The translations under genes and the position numbers were made by a program. Positions 36,142 to 48,289 of a DNA stretch of 64,000 nucleotides are shown here, in pieces. The notes beneath the pieces were generated by a model. The model was not told where the DNA came from. It made no database searches and saw only the letters and a list, made by a program, of their open reading frames with translations. Positions within the stretch are counted from its first letter, which is position 1, and every line of letters begins with the position of its first letter. The stretch lies in contig CM034591.1 of assembly GCA_020091685.1 (NCBI GenBank), positions 31,021,555 to 31,085,554 on the forward strand, given 5' to 3'. This stretch comes from Lutjanus erythropterus (taxonomy: Eukaryota; Chordata; Actinopteri; Lutjaniformes; Lutjanidae).

Positions 36142-36468
36142 TTAAAGGGATAGTTCACCCAAAAATTAAAATTCAGTCCTCATCTACTTGAAAGGTGTTA
36201 TTTACACCATTTTTTTTAGCTTAAATCTTTATTGTAGATCCTTAGCTTGGAGCCAGAGCACACCATCTGAATGAGGTGTGTGTGGTGTCACAGTGTCCAT
36301 GTGCATGTGAATAATGTGTCACGGCTTTAGGAGACATGGATAACACCAGACAAGCAGTATGGCAACATTTTATGGTTTATGACTAAAAAGCTAAACCTGA
36401 CCTTCAGTCAGCACGAGGGTGAGTAGATAATGACTGTATTTTCATTTTTTGGTTAACTACCCCTTTAA
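36142..36468. mobile_element. TTAA-flanked MITE with long inverted repeats
   Basis: TTAA at 36142-36145 and 36465-36468 flanks AGGGATAGTTCACCCAAAAA at the left and its inverted counterpart (read outward AGGGGTAGTTAACCAAAAAA) at the right. Inverted similarity runs about 45 bases and includes TCTACT. The TTAA target fits the piggyBac or Kolobok superfamilies; which one is not decided here. No coding capacity. Confidence 0.82.
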
Positions 36469-37670
36469 TTTACATCTGTCCTGCCGTCCTCCTGTTTAAA
36501 TGTTTTCACTTGTACATTTAACCTTTGTTTTAAAAAAGCCCACCAGAAGAAGAAGAGTGAGGATGCAAGGATGGATGTACGTGAGAGAGATGTACCCGTC
36601 TAAAAGGCTAAAAGTTTGATGAAGAACAATGTCAGTCAAAATCATGCTTTTTGTAAATTATGGCTCACAGTTTTTAGTATGTCACACAGAGGGAAAAGTG
36701 ATGTGAACCAGCCTGACAAATCTGCCAGCATAAGTGCACCTAAGTCACTTCCTTAATGTAGAGACTAGTTGAAACAATCCTTGTTGCACTGATATTTTAA
36801 AGCAAGTGGTTCCTAGTGGTGACTTTAGGTGTGTATCCTTGTCCAAATGGAAGGGGTATGTGTACAGTGGTGGGGGTGGTGGGGTGCCTGGAGTGGGACA
36901 TCAGAAATTTTCGGTTCTTAGATCCCACTGTTGATAGGTATGTGCCAGCATGGCTAAAACTCCACCTGGTGGTGAACAAACATTAAAGGAGTGAAAATAT
37001 AATAGCTTGGTGTATATAGTCATCACCATGCTATTAAGTCTTGTCTTATTGTCTTGTCTTATTCAGTCATGTGAGAAAATTTTAATTTAACAGGAAAACC
37101 ACTGACAGTGTGTCACTGGACTTACTTGACATAACACAATAGCGCAGCATTCTTTGTCTTCAACTTAAATATGACCTGAAGATGTTCTTTACTTTTAAAC
37201 TATTAAACTCCAGGTTTCATCTGCATTCAGTTAGTGGTGAAACAACCCTTGTCTATGAACCCGAATCTGTCTGTTTTCTTTTTTTTCAGGTCAGTTTCTT
37301 GTGATATATGGCCACTGCCTGTTTTACCAAGGGACTCAGAGTGTTTCACTGTGTGTTTACTTTTCTGCTCCACAGCGCAGCCTGTGTAACTGTAACTCTG
37401 ATAGCAGGTAGTACTGTTTGGGGATTTGGGACAAAGCCTTTGCAAGCACAATGTACGTGCATGTTAATGTGCACACGTAAACACTTGCAAACCCACATGG
37501 AAACATATGCACATGTATGTATCGACACAGACACACGATACACAGCAGCAGGGTGTGTGCCGTGTGCATTGGCCTTGTTGGCTGTGGCAGTGATAGATGT
37601 TGCAGATAATGGGTTGGGTTGCCTACAACACGCACGTAAATCAAACTATAGCCAAGAACTGGATTCTCAC

Positions 37671-37674
<4 letters not shown>
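36469..37674. other. No gene seen
   Basis: A polypyrimidine run followed by CAG at 37274-37290 resembles a splice acceptor, but no downstream exon could be supported; the following open frames extend into the CA microsatellite. Confidence 0.4.

Positions 37675-37743
<69 letters not shown>
37675..37743. repeat. Long CA dinucleotide microsatellite
   Basis: About 34 uninterrupted CA units. It creates Thr-His and Cys-Val frames on the two strands, which are artefacts. Confidence 0.97.
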
Positions 37744-37745
<2 letters not shown>

Positions 37746-37829
37746 TACATTATACCAGTGTAGATGTAACTAAACAGCAAAATGTATTGTACTTTAAATA
37801 TAATTTATGTTGTTTAATTTAGTGTATTT

Positions 37830-38568
37830 TAAAGATGCACAGATTTCAATTTTTTTTTTTTTTTTTTTGACCGATTCCGATTTCCGATCTTTTCAAGGGT
37901 CTGACCTGCTGATTCTGATTTTGGCTGATTCCGATTTTCAGTCTTTATAAGAACCATAATTGACAGCGTTGACAAACATATTTGAAACTTTTCTTGTAAA
38001 ATTAAATTGGATGCGATCTTGCGAGACAGACTCGTTGCAACAGTTTGCTGCAGTAAACAGTTGCTTTGACATGAGAAAAACAGACGCGGAAGTTAAATGA
38101 GTCTGGATGAGAAAATGTTTGAGGAGACACATCAACACAGGTTGTTTATTCTTCAGCCAGAACAGGAGGTGAGATTTTAACTGTCCCCGTGTGAACAGTA
38201 GTCTGCTGCTGGCTAACATTAGCCTGAAGAGCTACAAAATTTACAGCTGTTCTGCAACATTGTCAGCTGCTCTGTCTCCTTGTAGACTGTCTGTCTTCTC
38301 TTTATCCTGTTCTTTGAATCTATCGCTGACACCAACTTCATGCAAGTTTTTGAGTGTGTGTAGCTGTGATCAGCGCTGTGGTGGGTCTGATATCATGGTC
38401 AGTTTGTCTGCTGCACGCATGACATGACCATCGTGCAGAACACATGTGTGACAATGACGGGCGCAGAATCAGATATGTGACGCTGACCACTGGCGGTCAC
38501 TGGTCAGGGCCGGTCACGCAGAAAACCGTCTGGTTCCAGTCTCTGGCCAGGCGATCAGTGCATACCTA
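37830..38568 (+). mobile_element. hAT-like element, family B copy 2
   Basis: It starts TAAAGATGCACAGATT and ends CAGTGCATACCTA. The flanking 8-mers GTGTATTT (37822-37829) and GTGCATTT (38569-38576) differ at one base. The same internal phrases as copy 1 are present in the same order (GGTCTGACCTGCTG, ATTGACAGC, then a block at about 38099-38233). A T run follows the start. No intact transposase. Confidence 0.85.
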
Positions 38569-38576
38569 GTGCATTT

Positions 38577-40717
38577 GTTCCTAAAATCTGCTTTTTGCTG
38601 TAGTTCAGTGAATATGGAAAGTTCTGAATACATGTTTGGAATAATGCATCTATATTTGCTTTATGTAATGGCCTACACAATATAAAAACTGCTCCTTAAC
38701 ACCACACCACACTTTATTATGACTCTGGGGGTTTGTACCTCTATTTAGTAGGAGAAGGAGAAGTAAGTCGAGTCATAACGTGGGCTGAAAACATGCAGCA
38801 AAGTTACATTGTGTTCTTTTGAGTACACCTATGCATACGCCTGCACAGATACTGGCTCGTCAAATAAGAACCAGTGGGATGATATTCATAGCATACAGAA
38901 TCTGCTCCTGCACTTACATCACTTATGCTGGGGTGGTGGGGTGTTGTCTTTGAGGTCAGAGCTGGAGCCATGGCCCGGGGTTGTGTCTAGGTGGCAGGAT
39001 TTGCGTGTAGAAGACAACGACATTGTCCATCAACTTTGACTGTGCTTTAGCGCAAAGCATCATCACTGTAAATGCAGAGCCTGCCTTCCCTCATCCTGCT
39101 GGCGTCTTGTGCATTGTGTCCTGTCAGCTTGGAACATGGTCCGCCAGTCAAGTGTAACACCTCCCAGACTGTTGCGGTAGAGCTCTGTAAGATGTGGGCA
39201 CAGCAGTCTCTGATTTCCTGTTGCTTGGCAAGCCTGAATCCCATTTCATCCATTTCATTTTCCTGACCGGACATTAGCCAGGGCCAGCCTTAAGTTGAAG
39301 CTGGGTTAGTATGGCTCTTGCCCCACTCTCCTCCTCTCCTCTTGGGGTGGTCACACAAGCCGCTGCGGTTGATCTGATTGGTGGCCATGTGCAAGACGCC
39401 ATGTGCATCGTTGATCATATCAAGCTCTGTTGCTCTTTAATCCTTTTCCAATGCCTATGAGTGTATTTCTGCCATAGCTGAAACATGTTTCATCAATGAA
39501 GCAGGAAAGATAACATTAAACAAAAATATAGCAAAGTTTAAAGAAGCGATTGGCTGCAGCATATGCAGGTGCTGCCGTTGCCATGGTGAAAAGCCCAAAA
39601 AAATATTAACTAACCTTGAAGGACGATCATGGAGATAAGTTTGTCCCCATTTCAATGAGCTCATGTGCAATGATTGTCAGGAGTGTCATGACTCAAGCCC
39701 ACACATACAGAGAGCTCTGTGAGTCTGAAGAGTGAGAAAAGGAGCTTGTCAAGAAGTGTCAGAAACTCACACCAACGCACCACACTTCCATGTTTGCACA
39801 CTTAGTGCAAAACATGCACACAAGCTGAGAGCTTCCTCCAAAATATTTCACAGCCAACCATCATGGTAGTGGCATGCCAAAACAGCGAGGACCTTGTTAC
39901 CACTTTATTATCACCCCACCTTCTTCAGCGCCGGCCAACACCTCCAACGCCACTGTGTATCTCCATCTACACACTTAACAGAGATGTTCACCTTTCTGCA
40001 CGTTCGTGTTCTCGCATGCACACCCTCACTTAATTCAGCAGCACTTACACACAGTACAGTCACTGAGTCATACAGTACACACACCCACAAATGTGACATT
40101 TAATGGTCACTCTCTATCTCGCAAACTCATGCATACATACAACACTCTCCTACACAGGGAACCATGCTGTGTGTTAAGCGGCGGGACCCAGATGGCAGCC
40201 ACCTGGTGTGTGCTGATGGGTTCCTGCGATGGCTTCGGACAGGATATGCACACACACACAGATGGCGACCCACTGAGAGTGGCCGTGAGATGGACGTGGT
40301 GACTATTGATTTGCTCAGATCAATGATTCACAACCTGGTCATCTGACACTGGGGGAGTCACACCCACTGAGCTGGCACACGGCTTGGCACATTGGGCACA
40401 CATCACTGCGTGTATGCAGGGTGCAAGTCAACTAAGTTTGAAACCGAAGTGTCATCTCTCTGAATATATTTTCAAATCCCTGGATAACTGGAGTTAAATA
40501 GCTTTTATCTTGCCCTCATGTCATGCTTATGTTGCTTCCTTTGAACAAATCAGTGTATGAGGTATGCAAAAAAAATCCCCAAGGCAAAAACACTGTTTTT
40601 GTCATTTTGGTTTCAGAAACAATGGCTCATACACAAGCATATAATAGAGAAATACAACCTCACTTGTATGAACCCAAATCTTACAATGAAGTTATGTACA
40701 AAATACTATATCAATAG
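38577..40717. other. No gene seen
   Basis: Relatively GC-rich parts (38930-39300, 39900-40350) hold overlapping frames on both strands, but none has a domain or consistent splice context. Confidence 0.4.
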
Positions 40718-41659
40718 CAGTGTTAATTTTGTCAGTGAAAATTTTGATGATAAGTATTCATTAACTTCCTTTTATTTCATGACCAAATTGCGACAGCAAT
40801 GTAACAAAAGTAATGGCCAAATCTTTGTTCATTATGACCTGACAAGTTAAGACAAGACAAATTGTTGGCTCTGTTTGGGCGGACAGCCTCATTTAAATGA
40901 CGGTAATTAGCCATCTCAATGCACTCGTACATCTAGCTAGCTTAAGAAATGTGTGGCTCATATTCACCACCTGTCAGGTGAGAAGAAAAGAAGGCAAAGA
41001 AAAGAAAGGAGAGATGACTTGTGGACATCTTTTATATTCAAACCGAAAGACTGACTGTATTGTTCACCGTGAGTATGGAGCGCATTGTGGATTTAAGATG
41101 TGAGGAAATATGAAAAGACACCTGGAAACACAGTGTCCTACAGTGTCTGCCTACCATGGTAAACATCAGTTATGTAAGTTGATTAATTCAATTCTATTGC
41201 AGCTTTTAAGACTAAATGTAGTGTTGGTATAAAAAAAACTGTGTGTGTATATTCAGTGTGCATTGTCATGCTCTGTTAATATGTTAAATTTAGTGAAGCA
41301 GAGCTCACAGTAAACATTTACTCCTAATGATTTCTTGAGATTCATCAACACACTAACTCATTCAGGGAACATTTAACATAATTGGGTTAATTTTGGCTCC
41401 ATGGAAAGTAAATAAATGCAATGTTTCCTAATTAACTTTACAATGTAGAGATTTGTACTGTTGATTTTTTTAAATGGATCTCAAATTAGTGAAACGCGAC
41501 ACCAAATTTACAAACTTGGCAAAAATTAGGGTTTAAACCCTGACTAAAATTATGACTAAAACATAGACTAAAAACTAGACTAAAATGTTACTTTAACTTA
41601 CTACAATTATCAAAAAGTGACTAAAACTAAATTTCAAGTCCTTTTTAAAATTTACACTG
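40718..41659 (+). mobile_element. hAT-like element with BED finger remnant
   Basis: It starts CAGTGTTAATTTTGTC and ends AAAATTTACACTG; 12 of the first 13 bases match as inverted ends. Just inside the right end are about five GACTAAAA repeats, the kind of subterminal motif array typical of hAT elements. A broken BED zinc finger lies on the plus strand at 41013-41160, where the transposase N terminus is expected; the catalytic region is absent, so the element is internally deleted. Flanking 8-mers ATCAATAG and ATTAGAAT match at only four positions, so its target duplication has decayed or been altered by the element inserted next to it. Confidence 0.72.
41013..41160 (+). pseudogene. BED-type zinc finger remnant of a hAT transposase
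   Basis: A BED finger binds transposon ends. The sequence reads KKRRQRKERRDDLWTSF in one frame, then after a frame change a segment with Cys at 41056, Cys at 41086, a TGA at 41101, then MKRHLETQCP with His at 41119 and Cys at 41134. The aromatic DLW start, the C-x9-C pair, and H-x4-C after a basic KRH fit the BED layout. One frame change and one stop make it non-functional. The Cys-Cys spacing is longer than the usual C-x2-C, though some hAT families have an extended one, so the assignment is an inference. Confidence 0.5.
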
Positions 41660-41667
41660 ATTAGAAT

Positions 41668-41831
41668 TAGGGATGCATCGATTGACCGGCCAGAGACCGG
41701 AACCTGCCGGTTTTCAGCGTGACCAGTCAGTGTCACATATCTGATTCTGTGCCTGTCATTGTCACACACGTGTTCTGCATGATGGTCACGTCATGTGTGC
41801 AGCAGACAAACTGAAAATTGGTGCATTTCTA
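41668..41831 (-). mobile_element. hAT-like element, family B copy 3, internally deleted
   Basis: 164 bases, starting TAGGGATGCATCGATTGACC and ending GGTGCATTTCTA. The left part is the reverse complement of the right end of copies 1 and 2 (GGTCACGTCATGTGTGCAGC and others), so orientation is opposite. Flanks ATTAGAAT (41660-41667) and ATTACAGT (41832-41839) match at six of eight positions. Only subterminal sequence remains. Confidence 0.75.
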
Positions 41832-41839
41832 ATTACAGT

Positions 41840-44062
41840 GGTTTAAAGGTTATAAAACACCTCAAATGCAGTGAAAATCTGGCGTCGGGTTCAGCCATTT
41901 CAGTGCTTGTTATATGGTAGGCGGTAAAGAGACCATTCATTTCCATTCAGTTTTTCTTATACCCATTCACATGTTAAGCAAATTCAGTTCAGTGCCACAG
42001 CAACTTCATTCACCACTGTGCTTTTCTGTGCTTGAGGCATCTATCCTTCTCTTTCCTTCACAGGAACACGGATAAACATCCATAGACATCAAAACACAAA
42101 TCAGAGAGCAGGAAGTATTAAAAGAACCTGACAACAGATAACATTCTGATGGACAAGCATAAAAACTTTATATACTGCATAAAAATACCACGTGCTCTAA
42201 AATTTTCAGGGTCGTGACCTCTCCGGTCCCACTGTGAGGAAGCCTCTTCCTCACACTGATATGCTGGAGTGTTACAGTCACAGTGGGAGAAAATGATGGG
42301 GCGGATATGTTAATTTGCTGAGGCAATTAATGCTGAACACCCCGTAAGCCATTTAAGTTTCTTGGCTTATTAATTATGCACTTTGTACATACTAAAATAT
42401 CCTCCAATGCTGAAATTTAGCTAATTAGTAACCCCCACAAAAAAAATTGTAATTTTTCTTCTTAAGACCTTTAAATGGGACAAGCACAGCAAATAAAGTG
42501 TGTGAAACCAAGCCAAGTTATCTTTTAACCCTGCTGTCATCCCTTGCTCATCCTTCATTCCTATATCTTACCTTCCTTTCATGGCTGTATAACCTTCTCC
42601 TAAAAGCATACACAGGCATTTAAAGAGTTTATTATTAATGTGCTGGCACAATGTGCTCTTCAGACTGTCAGCGTTAATCAGCAGTCTTCTGTCCCTCTGT
42701 TCAGGGGATGAAGCGAACACACTGCACTTCCTTGTCAGGTGTTGAATTACTTTATCTTGGTGCCTATTTGCAGCCTCCAAGGAAGGCCTGTTGTTACAGC
42801 TACCTTTGGAGCATCTCATTATTCATAAAGGTCATTCTAGGATGAAAAGTAAAGCTGAAGGAAAGAGGGATGAAGGAAATACTTTCTAAGACAAAAGTGC
42901 TTGTTGAGTTCAAATTGTCAGATTCCAGTGTCTTCTCTCTTAAAGTCATAATAAAACTTTGCTCTCCTTTCCCATGAGTCAAAACTGAAAGTTCACCCAT
43001 CTATCAGAAAAAGAAATGTTAAATCTCTATTATGTACTGCTTATATGGCTTGAACAGTGCTGTACCAGAATTGGAAAAAAAGAGATTTCTTCTGCATTGA
43101 CATTTGAATGAGCAATTTTTTAAAACCAACATTCCTCTAAACCTTCAGCAGCAACAAGGAAATGCAGCAGCCTGTAGCTGTCCAGCACGAAACAGCAGAG
43201 CTGACATTAAGTCACCAGTGAATAAAGTAGTCTCAGCAGTTATTGCACACTAAATAGGAGTTCAAAAGTAAGAGAATATATCTGTGAGGTGGCGAGACAC
43301 AGTTATTACATTTTTGCAAACATACTGACCACAAGAACCTAATAAACTGATACTAATGCACATATGGGATGTGCTGCTGTGAGTATTTTCGTCCAATAGT
43401 GGACAACAGGACTCTACTATGCTAGTGGCTCTTTCAGGCTGTAGTTTGGCACAGCAGTGGTTTGCTGTGGCTAAATGCTAAATTTAGCAGTACTCAGGTC
43501 ACCAATCTCAATTCTGCTAGGGAGGTTCAGGGGGATTTCCCACTGCAAATATTTGTCCCACTGAAAATATCAGGACAGAAACCCCTCGTTGATTCAGTAC
43601 ACAAAGGTATGGACATGTCACGTAGAACGTAGTTGCTGTTTCTGTCCCTATGGTGTAACTCATAGTTACTTGTATGAGTGTGTATTATTGCTATTGTATA
43701 TCATTCTTAAATTATCTAAGAGGATTTGTATCATATTATTATGTTATCAATGCCATATTAGTAAGGTCAGTCATGTGTGCTTTGAAAGTGCAGCTTGTAT
43801 TCAAAAACATTTTTGATTAATTTAATGTTATATGTATACAGATGACCTTACTATACATATGCAACTCATTACATGTATGTCATATAATGTAATATATGGG
43901 TGTTGTTCAGCTCTGGCAAAATTTGTTCATAACATCCCATATGATGAAGTGCTTTAGCAATTTGTTATTTTAATGCAATACATTAAAAACATATATATTA
44001 CAAAATTTAAAATACCCAGAAATACATATACACATGATCTCTGTGTCCTCGGTGGGTCAGTA
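41840..44062. other. No gene seen
   Basis: AT-rich sequence without supported exons or bounded repeats. Confidence 0.45.
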
Positions 44063-44070
44063 GCTACAGG

Positions 44071-45862
44071 CAGTGGTGGACAAAGTACTCAACCCCAGTA
44101 CTTGAGTCAAAGTATAGATACTCCTGGTCAAATATTACTCAACTACAAGTGAAAGTTGCTCAGTCAAAATTTTACTTGAGTTAAAGTACTAGAGTACTTG
44201 GTTTTAAAAATACTTAAGTATTCAAAAGTACATGTTTTTAAAAATACTTAAAGTACAAATTACAAAGTACATTTTCTAATATCAATACATGCTGTATTGT
44301 TTTCATGATGCATTTACAGAAGCTTGTAACTCTCTGAAACCATCTAATGATGCACTGACTTGCTTGTAGAACCACTCTGCTACACAAAGCCTATAGAAAC
44401 ACCTATAAAAACTTCAGCATAGAAATAAAAACAAAAGGACAGCTATTGTTATTTTCTGATGTAACTGTATTAAAATCACTGTATAAAAGCAGATTGAAGT
44501 CAACTGTAAGGAGTTCTCCAAGTCTGTTAAATAACTGAGATTTCTTTCTGTCTTCAGAGGCAGTATATACATGAATTATTCTGTATTTTTCACCCCATTA
44601 AAAACAATCCAACTTTAAAAGCTACCTGGAATAATTAATAATTATAATAACATCTTGAGATTTAATTTTGTCTTTCTCCTGCCGTCACCATTACCGCTTT
44701 TTGTTTGAATGAAAGAGGAGAGCTTGCTTGTGCTTGTTAGTGCGCCTGGACGTATTTCTGCTTTACATCAGTCCCATTTGAGAGGAGCTACTGTGATTGG
44801 TTTCTTTCTGTGAGGAACACAGCATGTGACCAATTGCATTTAGAAAAGATAATAAAAATAACAGGGCTTTTTCTTTTTCTTCTTTTTCTTCACAATCTTA
44901 GATTTAAAAATTTAAATTTTAGGCTTTTAAAAGTCTTAAATAGGTAGGTATTTTAGATACAAGGTCATAAATAACATTCAGTCACATCTTAAAATGATTC
45001 ACTTGTTGTGGAGGAGAGGTCAGGTCCAATATAATCAGATAGGACTGCCATAAAACCTGTGGCTTTATCTCACTGATGATGTAAGTCATTGGTTGTCAAC
45101 CTGGGTCCAGGCCCACCTTAGGGGCGGAAATCACAGGGGTCCTCAAGACTTTGTGTGTTCTGAGGTCCACAAAATCAGATTTGCACATGTCGACTGATGT
45201 AACTGATCTGATTTTTTTTCTAAAGTTCTATGAGATCAGTGATGATGTCACAGTTCAGATCATGTGACTTACCATATTTGGTTAGCTGGATTCCTATTGG
45301 CTGGCTGCTAGCTTCTCCTGTGATGTCATGATGATGTCACTGGTCCAGAAGTTTATAAATAGAGGTTGAGAAGATGATATGGACTGAGCTAGTTCTCCAA
45401 CAGACATGACTGATGTCATCATTTGTGCCCTTCAATAACAGGGCTTTTCTTTTTCTTTTTCACAATCTTAGATTTAAAGGCCTAAAATCTAAATTCATAA
45501 AAGTTTTTAAATATGTAGGTATTTTAGATACAAGCAGTGGTGGACAAAGTACTCAACCCCAGTACTTGAGTCAACGTATAGATACTCCTGGTCAAATATT
45601 AGTATTCAAAAGTACATGTTTTTAAAAATACTTTTTTTTAAAAACAGCAACAGCTGACTTCAATGATGTGCTCAGTCAAAAAGTAACAACAACCTTCCTA
45701 GAAATGTAGTGGAGTCAAAAGTACAATATTTGTCATTGAAATGTAGTGGAGTGAAAGTCAGAAGTTTCCAGAAAAACAAATACTCAAGTAAAGTACAGAT
45801 ACTCAAAAAATGTACTTAAGTACAGTACTCAAGTAAATATACTTTGTTACTGTCCACCACTG
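44071..45862 (+). mobile_element. hAT-like element, family A copy 2, composite
   Basis: It starts CAGTGGTGGACAAAGTACTC and ends ACTGTCCACCACTG, flanked by perfect 8-base duplications GCTACAGG (44063-44070 and 45863-45870). The left 780 bases are the reverse complement of copy 1. After that the order departs: a 105-base sequence (AATAACAGGGC to TTAGATACAAG) occurs twice, at 44858-44963 and 45435-45534, enclosing a module shared with copy 1 plus a segment absent from copy 1 that reads TTGGTTGTCAACCTGGGTCC. The right end is formed by a small internally deleted family A element. No transposase frame. Confidence 0.88.
45535..45862 (+). mobile_element. Internally deleted family A element forming the right end of copy 2
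   Basis: A complete second CAGTGGTGGACAAAGTACTC start occurs at 45535, and the sequence runs through the left subterminal region, jumps to the right subterminal region near 45640, and ends at the common right terminus. The 8-mer before it (GATACAAG) and after it (GCTACAGG) agree at six positions, so it may have been a separate insertion or a product of recombination. Confidence 0.75.
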
Positions 45863-45870
45863 GCTACAGG

Positions 45871-48289
45871 CCTGCTTGTTTAGGACCAATAAAAATTCTG
45901 AATATGTCTGGACAATAGTGGTGAACTGACCAACAGCACCATCCCTATCCATGTTGCTAGTCTTTCAAACAATTGCCTAATGCAACTTTATTCATAGAAA
46001 TTTTAAAATGAGCATGATTATGTTTTGGTGACACTGTAACTGAGTGTTCTGTGGACCCCGTGCATGTCTTAAGAAAGTCAATGTGGTGTGGCAAATGGCT
46101 GTTGCACTTCACATTCTGTCTTTCCACCACTTGAGTGGGTGGTGCATTGATACTATAGCTGCTTCATGCTCATGGGGAATACAATGATCTAGTGGCAGAC
46201 TATATTTGTCTTTCCAGAATTTACCAAAGACAAAAAGCACTACCAAATGTAAACTCTGCAAAATGCCCTGGAGAGAGAAATGCTATTTCTAAAAGTGGGT
46301 TTACCCTCCACTGCACCCCTGAGTGGTAGTTAATGTGGGGAGAACCAGTCGTCTGAAATCAGGCTGTTGTGGGTTGTTTCTTTTAGATAAAGGTACAGGA
46401 AAGGTATCCACTGGAGTCTGTCGCAACAGTGATGAATCCCCAGGATCTGGGGCTTCCTCATAGATGACAATGACAAATACCTGCAGCTAGTTCCGTTGTC
46501 TTTTGCTCCATAATTCTAATATGGGGCCCATTGTTCTAAATTTACCTCTGAAACCAGCATGTCTTTAAGAACTGGGTTAGTAGTCCATATGGATTTTGTC
46601 CAGGTCCATGTCTCAGAGTTGCACCTGTATTTGACATTACAGTTTCTTACATTTGAAGTCATTAAGACACCACTGGAAGATATAAGTTTCGGTGCCAAAT
46701 ATCTGCTGCTAAACCAAGAAATATCAATATAATAAATTTATAGGTTACCTTTGAGCAGTCACCCTCCACTTAGTCAGCCATTCACATGGCCCCTCCAGAA
46801 ATCCTCTACTTTCTTGTTTGGATGATGTGGAAAAGAAGTTGAGAAATGGGTCTATACTCCTGAGCAACATGCATGTATTTGTGAATGATATTGCTAGGAG
46901 CAATGTCGTGCCTCTAAGGGGCACACTAAGGTAAAAATCAAGGTCACCTTTGTTATGTATGTGGAAGCTTTCTATTGAGATCTCATGAGAATCAACTATG
47001 TGAGCAGGTGCTATTTACTGGATTGACAGCTTGTCTGTGTTCCCAAACTGCCGTATTTACAAAGGTGGAATTGGCTGTAATATGCTATTAAGTTCTCCTG
47101 AAGCTGTTGTGCAGCGGCTATAAATGTATTTAATTTTTCTGCAGGTGTCGATCACACCTCTTGTGTCTCAAACTGTTACTGACTTCAATTTGATGCTGTT
47201 TAGCTCAACATAGGCTTTTGAATCAGTGCTTAGTAAGTGCTTGAAATTAGATTTTTTTCCTGAATCACTTTTTAGGAGTAATAACCCTTTCAAACTCACG
47301 ACTAAGACAGGAGAAAATGTGATGCAAAACAGAGTTTAAGTGACTCTAGATACCAATTCTGGCAACTGATGGTATGAGGGGTGTGTCTAAGAGGGAAAAA
47401 AAGTGAAGCATTACCTTAAGTTTCCATGTGTGAGTATCATGTTCCCATAGAGGTAAAACACCCACCCCCTCTCATTACTGACAGTCCAACTGACAGTGTT
47501 CATGGGTGGGAAGCCAGCAGGGGCTCACAGGCTGACAACTGAAATCCAGCTGTCGTTGTGGATGCTAGATAAGGATACATATATTATTTTTTTAGATCTG
47601 AAAAACAGCTAAAAAGAACTGACTTCTATAGACCTGACCGGGACACGCACCATCTGTAATTTCACATTACTCGCAGAGAAACTGATAACACTTTAAACCT
47701 GATTAAATGAACTTCAACACTAATCCAATCAAAATGTCATTCCTGTGCTCACGGTCCCATTACATTTTGACACGAATCCTTTCTCCTGCTTCCACAAAGC
47801 TTACCCCCTCCCATCTGAACATCTCTGGAAACCAAAGAATATTATTTTTGTGTTACCACATTCATCATCTAACTTCATTGTTTATGAATTAAAAAAATAA
47901 AAATACAGACTACTATTTTGCATAACAAGTTAGTTTGTAAATTCATTCACTCCGATTTACATATTACAATACATCTCATGATACACACAGACTCATAGAA
48001 ACAGCAACTGATAAATAAAGTCAGAGTTTTTAATAGCTGCTGCATGAATATTTTAGATTCTGTACGTCCTGTCAGATATAATAAGTCAAAATCTTTTTCT
48101 CTGGCATGGTTAGATGAAGAAATTTAAAGGCAGTGTAGGAAAGCAGAGCAGAAATGGAAGGACACAGTGTCTCCCTTGCTGCTCTCAAAGATCTGAGGTT
48201 TACTTATCAGTGTGAAATCAAAGAATTCTTAAACAGGGTCATAATCCCAGAATCCTCTGTGATTAGTCTTCGGCTTAGCCGGCCAGTTT
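45871..48289. other. No gene seen
   Basis: No supported exon. A minus frame at 46516-46698 translates plausibly but shows no recognised domain and its extension is full of stops. Confidence 0.4.

Noticed and set aside
37274..37300. Splice acceptor-like polypyrimidine tract and CAG
   Set aside because: No supportable exon follows it, and such sites occur by chance often.
37308..37763. Frames ending in Thr-His or Cys-Val repeats
   Set aside because: They run into the CA microsatellite; the non-repeat part has no domain.
46516..46698. Minus frame that looks protein-like
   Set aside because: Only 60 codons, extension is full of stops, and no family was recognised.
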